DNA from: Delphinus delphis
Lineage: Eukaryota > Chordata > Mammalia > Artiodactyla > Delphinidae
DNA length: 64,000 nt
Assembly (NCBI RefSeq): GCF_949987515.2
Contig: NC_082702.1
Coordinates: 53,599,600 to 53,663,599 of the forward strand
Direction: 5' to 3'
Positions within the stretch are counted from its first letter, which is position 1. Each line of letters opens with the position of its first letter. A program made the translations under genes and the position numbers. The notes beneath the pieces are model-generated. The model was not told the DNA's origin, ran no database searches, and saw only the letters and a program-made list of their open reading frames with translations. This document shows positions 24,250-35,545 of the stretch, one piece after another.

Positions 24250-24458
24250 TTTTTTTTTTTTTTTTTTCGGGACGCAGGTATCTCACTGTTGTGGCCTCTC
24301 GCGTTGCGGAGCACAGGCTCCGGACGCGCAGGCTCAGCGGCCATGGCTCACGGGCCCAGCCGCTCCGCGGCATGTGGGATCTTCGCGGACCGGGGCAGGA
24401 ACCCGTGACCCCTGCATCGGCAGGCGGACTCTCAACCACTGCGCCACCAGGGAAGCCC
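24250..24458 (-). mobile_element. Young-looking CHR-type SINE, reverse orientation
   Basis: The poly-T tail (24250-24267) leads into CpG-rich sequence, ggctccggacgcgcaggctc and ctccgcggcatgtgggatct, and ends at the head, gcgccaccagggaagccc. Retained CpGs suggest a recent insertion. The target duplication is not clear. Confidence 0.92.
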
Positions 24459-24789
24459 CTGGATTCTTTTCTAAACGCAGTTTTGTCGTTTCAGAGATCT
24501 GCTGCATGAAATCCAGAGAGGCGTAAATTCACGTGAAAGCAAAGTGTGTACTGGTTAAAGAGACCACTCTGTATTCCTCTCCATTTATCCAGCTAATTCT
24601 GATCCATCTTTGAGATCAAAGCAGAAATAACCCCTTCAGTGGGTTTGCTTTCCTTGATTCCTCTAGATGAAGTTCGACTCCCGACTCCCAGCTTTTACAT
24701 GCTCCTGAAGAGAGCCGTGATTTCCTTTCAAGTTAAATTTTAATTTTAGTTAATCAATTAATTAAATGATGATTTGTTAATGCCTCTCA

Positions 24790-25030
24790 CCTTTATAGTC
24801 CATAATAACAGTTAACACTCCTGACTGCTTATCCTGTGCAGCACTATTCTAATTGCTTTATATGTATCATTCCATTGAACCCACATGGCCACCCTCAATG
24901 CACATCTTGTTTTCCATATTTCTCTACATGAGAAAACTGAGACCAGAGTGGCTGGGGGAAAAAATGCCAAATAGCACAGTCAGTAAAGGGCAGAGCCAAG
25001 AATGAACGAAGTCAAACAGCTCTGGAATTC
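24790..25030 (-). mobile_element. MIR relic, reverse orientation
   Basis: cttatcctgtgcagcactat, gtatcattccattgaaccca, catgagaaaactgagaccag and cagtcagtaaagggcagagc are in inverted MIR order. Confidence 0.72.
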
Positions 25031-26127
25031 ATGCTTTTAATGACTGTGTTATAGGGCTTCTCCATAAGCTCCAGGACAACACCTAGCAAAGTGCTCACTG
25101 AATCCAGGAGTTTAATAAATGTTTGGGAATAAGTGAATTAATGGACACAGGGAGGAGAGAGTGAATGAATTGTTTGACTAGTTCTTACCTTGCTAAGTCA
25201 CACTGGCCCAGGAGAGTGCTGTGTGTTCATATTACAAAGCCTTTAACCTGAATTTTGCCTGGTGGATAAAGTGACCGAAGCATTTGCAAAAAAAACCCCA
25301 AAAAACCTTGAGCCTCTGGGAGTTCTCCCACCACCCTCACCCTCCCTGAGCATCTGCAGTTGGAAACGGTTTATTTTTCCTTGATGATTCCAGAGGAATC
25401 CTAAGTAGAACCTGCCAAGAGGCCAGGACAGAGACTAAGCCACAGAGAGATAAGCACGAGGAATTCCACTCCCCTGTGCTCTCAGTCAATCTTGGATTCT
25501 TAGCTAAGGATCCCTGGAGAAATGTCGTCTGCCTTAATTCCTCGGGAATGACTGGTTTACTGGTCTGGGATTTGAGGGAAGAATTAGCTGATTATAAGGT
25601 TAACGTATAATTGTAGGCATAAGGTGCCTGGAGGCAACCCTTGACAACTTGATGTTTGACTGAATTAACGTTGGCCAGTTATAGATTTTCTGCTTGCATA
25701 ATTGCCAGCAAATGATTCTGAGTCCTGAATCTGCGTGTTCTGTGTGCACCACTCGGGATGTCAGCGTTATGATTGCCTTAGACGTGATCTACTCAGAGCC
25801 TGCTGTCAAGGCAAGGGAAAGTTTTACACACAGAACTGCTCAAATATGCGACTATAGCATCCTTCCCCCCTTTGATTTTAGAAGGATGATGTCTGTCAGG
25901 GTGATGACTCTCCTATTTCAGTTCCTCTGATGTTTCTCAGGCCGGCCACATGGTGAACCTTGGGAGATTGATTCTTGCTCTTGTTCTTTGGGTTCAGTGC
26001 ATTTCAGAGAGCTGATATTTAGAGAGAAGCCCTGGTTCCACAGCTTCCAACCTTTTGTACACTCCTTTGAGATCACCGGTGGGGATGATAATGAGTTTTC
26101 TTCAACAGCCTGTGTGCAGTGGTTAAC
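25031..26127. other. Unassigned intronic sequence
   Basis: A probable L2 tail at 25085-25140 (ttaataaatgtttgggaata); otherwise nothing recognised. Confidence 0.4.
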
Positions 26128-26144
26128 AGTTTGTATTCTGGTAT

Positions 26145-26231
26145 GGCTGGGTCACTTTGCTGTGTACCTGAAACTATCACAACATTAATCAGCTAGACTC
26201 AAGTACAAAATAAAAAGTTAAAAAAAAAAAG
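26145..26231 (+). mobile_element. 87-bp 5'-truncated LINE-1 with 17-bp target duplication
   Basis: The insert reads ggctgggtcactttgctgtg to acaaaataaaaagtt and an A tail, i.e. the last bases of an L1 3' UTR. It is flanked by agtttgtattctggtat (26128-26144) and agtttgcattctggtat (26232-26248), one mismatch. This is target-primed insertion with extreme 5' truncation. Confidence 0.92.
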
Positions 26232-26639
26232 AGTTTGCATTCTGGTATCAAAGTTTAGTTTCCCAATAAGCAGACACTGAGTCAAAGATTTGAGTGCAAA
26301 TAGTTTTATTTGGAGGGTGATGTCAGAAAAATACCAACAGGGGATGAGTAAATGAGCCAAAGAAGAGAAAGCAGCTAATGGACGGTGAGTTATCAAGCCA
26401 GATACCACCGTGGACAACTGTTGCTTAAGTCCAAGTGGGAGACGGAACACTTGCCTCTGCGTTATCTCACCTGAGGGCTGGGGTATTCACACAGCAGTTT
26501 TCATCAGTTATGGCGATGGTCTTGGGGGTGTGAATTTCCAAACACTGCCTGCTGGTGCCATACTCGGGTAAAGCAGCCTCCCACAGGTTTCAGAGAAATT
26601 CCCAGACAAAAAAATACAAATTCTCGCCTGAAGGGTGTG

Positions 26640-26890
26640 GGCGGAGCTCTGTCAAAATCAGAGAACATTTAAACCTGGATTCAGATCCTGACTCCACCCA
26701 TCCTAACTGTGTGATTCGGGGCAAGATTGTTACCTCTCTAGAATCTCAGGCCCCTTGTCAGCAAAATGTGTCTTATAACATGCTAAGTACATCACAGCGC
26801 GGTTGTGGAGATTGAAGGAGGTAATGCATACAACAAACTTAGGACAGTGCTTGCCGTATAGCGAAGGCTGAAAAATATTAGCAATCACTG
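26640..26890 (+). mobile_element. MIR relic
   Basis: aacctggattcagatcctga, actgtgtgattcggggcaag, tctcaggccccttgtcagca and gttgtggagattgaaggagg are in MIR order. Confidence 0.78.
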
Positions 26891-27162
26891 TATTGTAAGT
26901 ATTATGGAGCGTCTTCTCTGTGCCAGTCTATGTGGTAGGTGCTCGGTATACAAGATGGGGAAAAAGAGGTGATCTCTACCTTCACACTGCTTATGGTCTT
27001 TGCCTACTAAGCCTATGACTATTTCTTACCTTACTTCATTACCCCTTGTCCAAGAGTATTTTAACATAACTTTTATGTTTCAAAACATATAACCTAAATT
27101 TTTAACTTCTGGATGAAGTGCCCCAAGGATTTGCAAAGACAAAGCTGAGCCTTCAGAAGCAA

Positions 27163-27435
27163 TTGTAAAATTTACATTTCCTAGTAGCCAAACACACTAA
27201 AGTCAAAAGAAAGGGGTAAATTTATTTTAATAGTGGATCTATTTAGTCCAATCTGTAAAGTAGCATTTCAACATGGAATCCTATAAAAATTATTAATTAT
27301 ATATTTTACTTTATTTTTCTTTTCAGTATATAGTCTTCAAAATCCAACATGTATTTTTCTACTGACAGTTTCAGCCCAGCTACATTTCAAGGGCTCAGTA
27401 GTCACCTGTGGCTCGTGACCACCATCTTGGACTGT
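27163..27435 (+). mobile_element. Old DNA transposon relic (copy 2 of 3)
   Basis: Shares catttcctagtagccaaaca, gtagcatttcaacatggaat, tacatttcaagggctcagta and catcttggactgt with the element at 2650-2932. It ends about 450 bp before CDH13 exon 2. Confidence 0.55.
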
Positions 27436-27870
27436 GAAGGTCTATGGGGCCCTGGATTCTTGTTAGAAGTAACTTCCAATGGAATAGTTCCATTTTCCTC
27501 CTCTTTGACGATGACCGTGTCCCTTTGCATCTATGAAAGTGAAGTTGGTTTTAGCTCAGGCATCATATGAAATTGACAGTTTCTGTAATGAAATGTCACA
27601 CGAGGAAAGCATGGTGAGATTCTTAGCAGGTGTAAAAATCTGAGGAAGTTATTTCTTTAACTACAACTTAATGGACACTGCAGCAGCTGTTCCCATTTGC
27701 GTGTTTTCCAAATCTCATTGCCAAAACGAATGGTTGGCAGCCACAGGAGAGGTATCAACTTACCTCTTAATTTGGGAAATGAAATTAAAACCTCAGCTCA
27801 TTTCTAAAAGTCACAGATTTGGTAAAAGTTAGCAGGGCAAACGTATAAGCTGCTGTTAAAATATTGATGG
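27436..27870. other. Intron sequence just upstream of exon 2
   Basis: No repeat recognised. It may carry splicing-regulatory sequence, but none can be shown from sequence alone. Confidence 0.4.
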
Positions 27871-27885
27871 CTTCATTTTTCTCAG
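27871..27885 (+). promoter_or_regulatory. 3' splice site of CDH13 intron 1
   Basis: A pyrimidine-rich tract ending in ctcag directly precedes the exon. A second AG lies 9 bases inside the exon (gtgctgcag), so a tandem in-frame acceptor is possible. Confidence 0.9.
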
Positions 27886-27997
27886 GTGCTGCAGCTAACA
27901 TCTGCAGAAGATTTGGACTGCACTCCCGGATTTCAGCAGAAATTGTTCCATATCAACCAGCCAGCTGAATTCATTGAGGACCAGGCGATACTAAACT
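27886..27997 (+). CDS. CDH13: CDH13 (T-cadherin) coding exon 2: end of signal peptide and start of prodomain
   Basis: This is an internal coding exon, read in phase 0 from its first base. It encodes 37 full codons plus one base, so it ends in phase 1. The peptide starts [15 protein letters not shown] and continues [19 protein letters not shown], then AILN. This matches residues about 16-52 of mammalian T-cadherin, a GPI-anchored cadherin without a cytoplasmic domain, involved in adiponectin/LDL binding and cell guidance. The signal peptide normally ends at ...LTSA, so EDLDCTPGF begins the cadherin prodomain; its Cys is kept. As I recall the human protein, the differences here are L to Q in the signal peptide, V to L after QQK, and S to A before ILN. 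The exon is bounded by tttttctcag and gtaagc and has no stop. Exon 1 (start codon and about 15 residues) and exon 3 lie outside the window. The identification rests on memory of the protein, but the match is long and exact in its core. Confidence 0.93.
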
Positions 27998-28003
27998 GTA
28001 AGC
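27998..28003 (+). promoter_or_regulatory. 5' splice site of CDH13 intron 2
   Basis: The donor is gtaagc, good on the intron side. The exon side ends aact, with T instead of the usual G at -1. The single T left over starts a codon finished in exon 3. Confidence 0.9.
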
Positions 28004-31000
28004 AATGTCACTTGACGACGCTTTTGGCCTAGTCACCGATGTCTAAGAATGTGACTCAGGATACGGTATTCCCTAAACTATTTTCTGATCATTTTTCTTA
28101 TGTCACTGCTTGACCCAGGGTGGAAGGTCTTGAATTAGGGCTTTGTCAGCTTAGAGGTGAATAGAGTGGTGTGTGTCTCTTTTTAGTAGTTTGTCACCGA
28201 TAAGCATTTCCTGACTGCTCCCAGGAAAGGGGACCACCAAGCCTCCAGTGTATGAAATCCATTTCCTCTGGGCAGATCCTGAGAACAGACCATTGCCTTC
28301 CTATGGATTGCTGTTCTATCTCATACATAACATTGGATCAAAATAATGGTGAGAGCAGGATGTTAGCTTCTGGGAAGTTTTAGGCATAGGAATTTAAACT
28401 CTTATTCTTAATGCTAATAAGATAGTTTTCTGAAAGATTTGAAACCTCTACTGGCTATTCTAAACTCAAATCCCCCCAAATCCAATTAATGTCCTCAAAA
28501 TATGCTCTGCTTAGATCTGTGGTTATAATCTCTTCCTATTTTTAATGCCAGTGTTATATTGTTTTATCTTTATGAGGGCATGGAGTGCATTGCTAAAGGT
28601 ATAACAAGCTTAGTTTTAGCACAACGAATTTAAAATTGATGGTAGACAAATAAGCCTTTAATTGTAGGTTCTTGAGCACCATTCTTTAACATTTGGGAAA
28701 GAAGGATATGAAAACAATGGTTTAATTTGGTCAGATGCTCTATGGTCCCTTTAGGGAAGGTAACTGTACATTGGCCCTTATGGTCCCAGGCCTGCCTTTC
28801 AGGATAACCACATTCCTTCATTCCTGTGCTATGTGGCTGGCATGTTTAAAGAAAAGGGGGAAAAGAAAACTCAGCCTGTCCGATTGGATTGTTCTGGGAG
28901 GCTGGAGCACATTTTAAGAGTTGAAAGGAACACAGTAATGAAGATACAATGTTGAGCATCAAGGGAGCCCTCCAAGGTGAAGCCCATGCACATCTTGATG
29001 CAATTATGCCCATGAAATCATTTCAATAATTAGAGTCTATAATGACAAGGTGCAGGACTGGCACCATAAGTGAATTCCAGTGTGTGATTTCATGTTAATT
29101 TGATCCCTGAGTGTGACTCCTGGGTCAGGCCATCACGAACTCTCAGTTGTCTTTTGATTCTTCTATTTATCAGAGTCACTATATTTTAAACGGAACTTGG
29201 TTTAAGGTACCATTTTTCTGGCTCTCATCTCCTCTCGTCTGCATCATCTCCTCTCTTCTCTTCTCCTTTTCTCTTTTTTTCTCTTTTCCTCCAAGCAATT
29301 CCCAAATGGCATCTATATTAACATGTGTGGAAATGTGAAGCCACCCTGAGTATGGAAATTATTAATAGACTTGGTATGCAAAGCAGGCCCATAAACGTGA
29401 TGACTTCTGTAATCTTCACGACACCAAACAGCTTTTAATTCACCTCTGAGAAGCTGGAAACAATCATACTTTGGGGGACCTTTTTCATTTAAACTAGACC
29501 ATCCTGTACATTCCAATATCACAGTTTTGTGTGTGTCTATGTAGTTTTTTTTTTTTTAATCCCCTAAGTAATTTAGTGGGTTATGGCTGTTGATTCTGTG
29601 TAAGCTAGTAAATGCTAAATGGAACTAGGTTGATTATCAATGATAGCACGTTCAGGAAAAGTCAGTGATATAGGGATGGAGGATATTTAAAAATTTATAT
29701 GTGAATTTGTATGTGAATTGTTGGATCAGCAAAATCTGATTAGCCCCCTTCTCAGTGAAACTGTGGGTCCGTGTATATTACTAGGGAAAAAAATACAAAG
29801 AGCAGATTTGGTTTGATACTTTTCAGTTCATCTCAAAGCAGTGAACATAGGTTGTCGTGAGTATAACCCTGAGAATAAGGTTAATCGTGCCTAAATGAAG
29901 AAGAAAGTTTTCACAGACTTGAGAATGTCTATTGAATACTGTTTGGGAAATCTGGATTTCCAGAAGCAGTAGCAATGTATTTTGCTCTATTCCACATGGA
30001 AGAGGAAATAAAAAGCACAAAATTTTGAACGGCTTTTCCCCCTAACCGACTAACATTTTAAGTCTCCCTGCCTCCCTCCCTTCTCATTCTCAGTTTCTTT
30101 CATGCATTTCTTTATGGTCCAACACAAGACCTTTCTATCTCTGAAAAATGTGATTAGCCAAGAAACCAATGAGTGGTGTGACCTCTCAGAATGAAGGCCA
30201 TATTGTCACAAGGCTAACATCTGGATGAAAACTGGAAAGAATCAAGCAGAACCAGAATGTTTAAAACTACTTAGATATTTGAGACCACTACCAAGATCCA
30301 GAAAATGGTTAGGGATAGTTCAGTGATGTGTACATATAAGCTGACGATCTAGGTAATAACAGAGGCTAAAAGAAACCAGGTTAGTAACATTACCTTGGAC
30401 TCCTCCTATGGCAGTTACACGTTCCATTTTTCCTTTATCTTTGCAATATTTAGGCGATTTGGCTTCCAATTATTGTGAATTTTTACCTTGCAGAAAGTGT
30501 AAAGTACAGCATTATCAATCAATTTATGTCTACACTTTTCACCATTTTATAAACTTGTCTGAAAATGTTGTCTCTGCCCTACAGACATAGTATATCTGCT
30601 CCTACCCCAGACTTATATTCAACCAATTCTCTGTTAGCTTTTAGCCGCATTACAGGGAATGTTTATTCTATCCATGGCTTCCTGCTCTTTTTGTTCAGAC
30701 GGTAATATTTCCTTTTATCCTTTTTCATCTTTCCCCTCAATTCTCAATGACTTATCTTTTTCTGCTTTAACTGTTACTAATGGTCACCTCCACTCCTTTT
30801 ATTTCCCTAATATTTTATTCACTGTTAACTCTGACACATCTTTCCCTCAGTTGTTCTAAAGCCTTTTATTTTCTTCACATCCAAATAACTCTTTATTCTA
30901 CTCTCCTTTCCACTAACTAGACTTGCTTTCGTCTTTAAAGGGCCATTTTCAACAAGCTTCTAGGATCAAAACATGGCATCCCACTATTTCTTCTAATGTA

Positions 31001-32589
31001 ACCAGGGGAGCTTTATCATTGTAACTTTCACAGCATGATGCAAAACCCCCAACTCAAGATAACTTGGACAAAAGTTTCCTGGCTTCATCTCAGTCTTAAA
31101 AGGGGAGCTGGGAGATGTGTTTATTGTCATTTTCAATGAGAAGTACAAGAAGAAAGGGGAAGGCAGTTTAGAAGGCAGAAACTCAGAAAGGAGATATCCA
31201 CTCAAGGCCTTTGGACTCCAGGAGGAATTTGTGAGGGGTTTGTTGCAGGAGGTCCCCAGGGGTTTCCAACACCCCGAATTCTCTTAAATTGGTTGATGGG
31301 GTTGCTTCTCCTGCAACGTGAAAATCATGCAGTTCTGGTAGCCGCTATCTTGATACCACAATATTTGGATAGTGGCCCTGTGTACAGCCTCCCAGCTGAC
31401 CCAGGCTCCAGAAGAATATCTGGCCTGGAAAACTGACAAGCGCCCCATCTGATATGGAGAAAGACCAAGTGATAAGCCCCTGACTATCTTGTGTCCTGAA
31501 AAATTATAGAACAGAATATTCTGCCCTGCCATATCAGCTCAGACAGACCTTCCTGGCATTGAGAAGGGATCTGTGGTCATCTTGTTCACTAAGGGAAACC
31601 ATACTCATGATCCTCCAGCCTCTATAGGGAGAGATGTCTCCAACTTCCAGTGTCCAGAAAGGACATCTTATTGGCCACCCAGCCACTATCAGGTCAGTGC
31701 TTTTCATCCCCCTTGTTCATCCTTCCTGGATCACTCCTCTTGGACTATACACATACAAACACAGATACATAGAGAGAAATTGCCGCACCTGAGTTCACCT
31801 AAAATACAACCTGTGTAATTACACTTTTAATAAAGAAGCCTCATTAGTCAAAATAGGCTTGTTATGAAACAACCCCAGCGACCTAACTCTATAAGAGTTG
31901 ATTTCTCATTCAGGTCACGTGGATGCAGGTTGCCTGCTTTCCTGGGTAGCTCTCCTTTGAGTAGCTGCCCTCCACGCAGGAACTCGAGGACCCAAGCTAC
32001 TTCCAACTTGGTCCTGCCACCTTGGGCCTTGGAGTTACTCTTAAGTCACCGAGCTGGAGAATAGGGGGGTGAGAAAAAGGGTGAGGAAGGCACCACAGAT
32101 GTTTAACCACTTGAGCTCAAAAGGGACATGTATCATTTCTGCTTACACTCTTAGCCAGACCTAGTCAGATAGCCAAGCTAACTGCAAAAGAAGCTGAGCA
32201 ATGTAGAGGAACACGAGTATTGGCGTAAGTTCACCATCTCTACACAGATCCTAGCAAAGCAAAGTGACCCCAGTCAAAAAGAGACTCGCAAAAGAGACAG
32301 AACCAGACCACAGAGGAGGCAACTGTCTCTGAGTAACTTGGGCCCACACGGGGATAAGGACGAAGTTGGTCATTCAAGCAGGACAGCAAGGTCATGGACC
32401 TGTGACTACATCCTGATTTTCTTGTCAGGAGATGCTTCCCACTGAGCAGAATCAGCTTCTTCCCAGCCCCCTCTTGCAACACCCAGGGAGGGACCTTTTG
32501 ATGATTCTACTAAGGATGGGCTCTAGTTGTACCCTCCCGATGATTGTAGTATTGAGGTTAAGGTCATATAGTTTAAAACTCACATTGAC
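28004..32589. other. Repeat-poor intron 2 stretch
   Basis: Over 4.5 kb downstream of exon 2 I recognise only a pyrimidine-rich tract at 29221-29293 and short T/A runs. The segment at about 31000-31900 ends near a lone aataaa (31829) but has no provable LTR or gene structure. Confidence 0.45.
29221..29293. repeat. Pyrimidine-rich low-complexity tract
   Basis: A run of ctct, tctc and ctttt blocks on the plus strand with few purines. Confidence 0.8.
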
Positions 32590-32768
32590 TAGAGTTCAAA
32601 CATATGACACAGTCACATGTTAGCTACGTGGCCAAGAGTGAGTTACCTGAATCCTGTAAGTTTGAATTACCTCATCTCTCTAAGAAGGATAATTACAGTC
32701 TTTACTTCTAGAGTTGATGCAGTAATTGATGGAAAAATGCTTAGAACATAGTTATGAATAAATGGAAG
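32590..32768 (+). mobile_element. MIR relic
   Basis: tagctacgtggccaagagtg, attacctcatctctctaaga and ttgatgcagtaattgatgga follow MIR order and end in a (TTA)n-like tail. Confidence 0.65.
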
Positions 32769-32839
32769 CTGTTATTATTATTACTATCATTATTGCTATT
32801 ATTATTGCCATTGTTGTTGTTATTATTACTATTATTCAG
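32769..32839. repeat. Imperfect (TTA)n trinucleotide repeat
   Basis: tta/att units, interrupted by gcc, gtt and act, directly after the MIR 3' end. Confidence 0.9.
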
Positions 32840-33589
32840 AGGTCTTAGATAGGTTTGGGATCCTTATAATGGCCATCTAAACCTGACTTTTTAGAAGACA
32901 AATCATGGACATTAAAATCTGAAGAGATTAAAAAAAAATCTGAATCAGTGATTCTAGGATTTGAACTTCATGGGCCAGTAGAATTTTTAAAAAATCTTGG
33001 ATTGATAAGAGTGTACTTTTAAACATTTTTCTACATCTGAATATGAAAAAAAAGGGGAAAAAAGCAAGCTAATAAATGAGATAGAGTGAGAATACTTCCA
33101 TTTACTGTGGCCAGACTTTTCTTTTAAAAGGTCACTAGTATCAAAAAACAAACGAAACAGGAGTAAGGACCAACTACAGAAGAGAAGGCAGTCTTTTAAT
33201 TTGAGTAAATTTTACTTTGTAAAAAACGCACCAAGTGTTTTTGTTTACCTCATTTTGGTGGGAAATCACTGATTTAAGGCATTAGGTTGATGTTACTTAA
33301 TCTCTTGACTTTTCTGATATTCTTCTAAAGTTTCAGTATGTTCATCTCCCTGGAGAGGAAGGATAACTCAAGAGACTTCCTCATGAAGGGCTGTATGCAT
33401 ATACTGACAGAAAGAAAGATAATTTCTAGAAAATGTAACAGGTGTGCACACATTAGAGGCAGATGTTGGGAATTTTTAAAGGCACCCCTAGTGCTGACGA
33501 ATGTGGCATCTGTGGCCTTCATAGCCGATATTTACTGTGTGCTCTCTAAGTGTGGAGAGTCCCCTTGAAACTCATAATAGGCCTTAGGG

Positions 33590-33740
33590 GGAAAAATACC
33601 CTCATGTGCCCATTTTACAGGTGAGGATACTAAGGCTGGGCTAGGTGAGGCACTTCATCCATGGTTGTATTGCTTATAGTTGGTGACATCAAAATTTGAA
33701 TCCGGGATTCCAGTGCTCTGGCTCTTATCCAGAGTTCTCT
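33590..33740 (-). mobile_element. MIR relic, reverse orientation
   Basis: cccattttacaggtgaggat, ctaaggctgggctaggtgag and gaatccgggattccagtgct are in inverted MIR order. Confidence 0.68.
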
Positions 33741-33744
33741 GGTC

Positions 33745-35295
33745 CTGTGTCTTGTAGCTGTTGTTGATGTTGGTCGTGACCTATCAAGGAAATTTGCCAC
33801 TTAATTTTCCCATCTACTTTCGTCAACCTGGGTGAAATAGAGAATTTCTACTGCATTATGTTTTTTCTGTTCGTAGACAAGTTCATTCTTCCTCTATAAT
33901 ACAGAAAAATATAGAAAAAGTACCTCTTTTTCCTGTCTTGGATGGATCCAGTGCCAGATCGTCCATGACCCTGCACTCCTTGCTTTCTGCCCTCCCCCAT
34001 GAGTTCCTTTCACCAAGACACTTCTTGGTCATGCCACCTTGATACCGACCTTGGTTAGTAGCCAAGTCATCCATGGAGTCCATGGTGTTGCATAAATCAT
34101 ATTTGTACTTAACATACATGAGTCATGGCTTTTGAGGGTGTTTTTAATTGACTATAAATCAAACAGGGAACTTAAAAAATGAAGGCAATTAATGAAAACG
34201 CAATGTGAGAGGTGTTTTGCATCCTAACGCAGGAAATACATTGCTAGTGAATTAAATGTCAAAACAAAGGCCCTTTTGACCCTGCTGAAAAGATTTCATT
34301 TGGGTGGTAATAAATGGATGAACTTTCCAACCTGGCAGGTGGAGAAATTCCTGTTTCCTGAGTTCAAGCTGACTCGGGATTTTGTCTGTATGTATTCCCT
34401 ATCCTTGAGAACTTCCTAAGTTCTTTTGCTTTTGTTTTCAGTTTTAGTGATTTAAGAAATAAAAAACAAAGATAATTTCCTTTCCATTTTCTCGTTGTCC
34501 TCTGTACTACTAACTTGTATTAACTCTCAGGTTGGGAGATTGATTCACTGATTAGTGTAATTATTTAACGTGACCTGTACTACAGTCTACATAGATCTGA
34601 ATAGGTTGGAGTTTCAAGTGATATATTTGGTTTAAACTGTTGTGATATGCCAAGGAAATTCACTCTGGTGTCACTTAATTCACTCCATCATTATGAAGGT
34701 GATTATACTTTGGATCAGAATGTGGACTCCTATTTACATTGATTTTTCCTATATTTAAACAGAGTCCTATAGAAATGTAATATTTTTACAGGTTTGCCTC
34801 CCACTCCGCCACCAACATATCTGTAACAGTTGAGTAATCAATTAATGTTAACTAGGGTACTCATAAATGCATTATATTAACTATCTCATTTCATAAAGGT
34901 AAAGTGATATAATAAAATAACTGCAGAATAAAAAGAACGCATATACCCATTAGGGAGGGATATGGTAAAATGCTTAGAGATCCTTCCATTAGACTTGGGT
35001 CCTAAGTTGTACTTTGAAGATTGGGAAACATAAGAGGTAACAGGGTGAGAGGGCCTTAGGAGAAGAGGAATGTAGATGCAACGGAGGTCTCTTGGCATAA
35101 GTTTTCTTATCAGTGGAATGAAAGAAATAAATAGGCCAGAGGAGTCACACTGTCAGCTCTTGGATTAAATTTGTCCCACAGATATGTCCTGTTTGGCTGC
35201 TCAGTGTAGGAGTCTGAAGTGTTTAATGAAAGAAGTTTGTTGTCAACACTGAGAATTTCACTTTTAAAAATTCATAACTTCTGGCAGTACTGGAC
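33745..35295. other. Unassigned intronic sequence
   Basis: AT-rich, nothing recognised. Confidence 0.4.
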
Positions 35296-35299
35296 CTCT

Positions 35300-35545
35300 A
35301 GAGTATAGATCCTAGAGGCAGGCTGCCTGAGTCTAAATCCAAGGTTAGCCCAGTATCAGCTAAGTAACTTGGGCAAGTTGTGTTGCGGTGTTTAACCTCC
35401 CTGGGCCTCAGTTTCCTCATTTGGAAAAAGAATCATAATGGTAGCAACCTCAACAGGTTATTCTGAGGATTAAATGTTCATCTATGTAAAGGGCTCTGAA
35501 AAGTGGCTGGTCTATCGTAAGCACTAAAATATTAGCTGCTGGAAG
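35300..35545 (+). mobile_element. MIR relic, near full length
   Basis: ggcaggctgcctgagtctaa, agtaacttgggcaagttgtg, gggcctcagtttcctcattt and gttattctgaggattaaatg are in MIR order. Confidence 0.85.

Larger units (their letters stand above)
1..27885 (+). other. CDH13: CDH13 intron 1, 3' part
   Basis: Everything upstream of the exon lacks any frame with coding character apart from transposon relics. CDH13 is known for a very large first intron, which fits a 27.9-kb stretch without exon 1. Its transposable elements are listed separately; the rest is AT-rich unassigned intronic sequence. Confidence 0.8.

Noticed and set aside
24224..24526. A Gly/Arg/Pro-rich peptide that recurs at 39902-40431 and 63240-63705
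   Set aside because: These are frames through CHR SINEs; their similarity comes from the repeat, not from a protein family.
31824..31840. aataaa polyadenylation-like signal, possible LTR or gene end
   Set aside because: No upstream coding region and no LTR partner could be shown; the motif is common in AT-rich intron.
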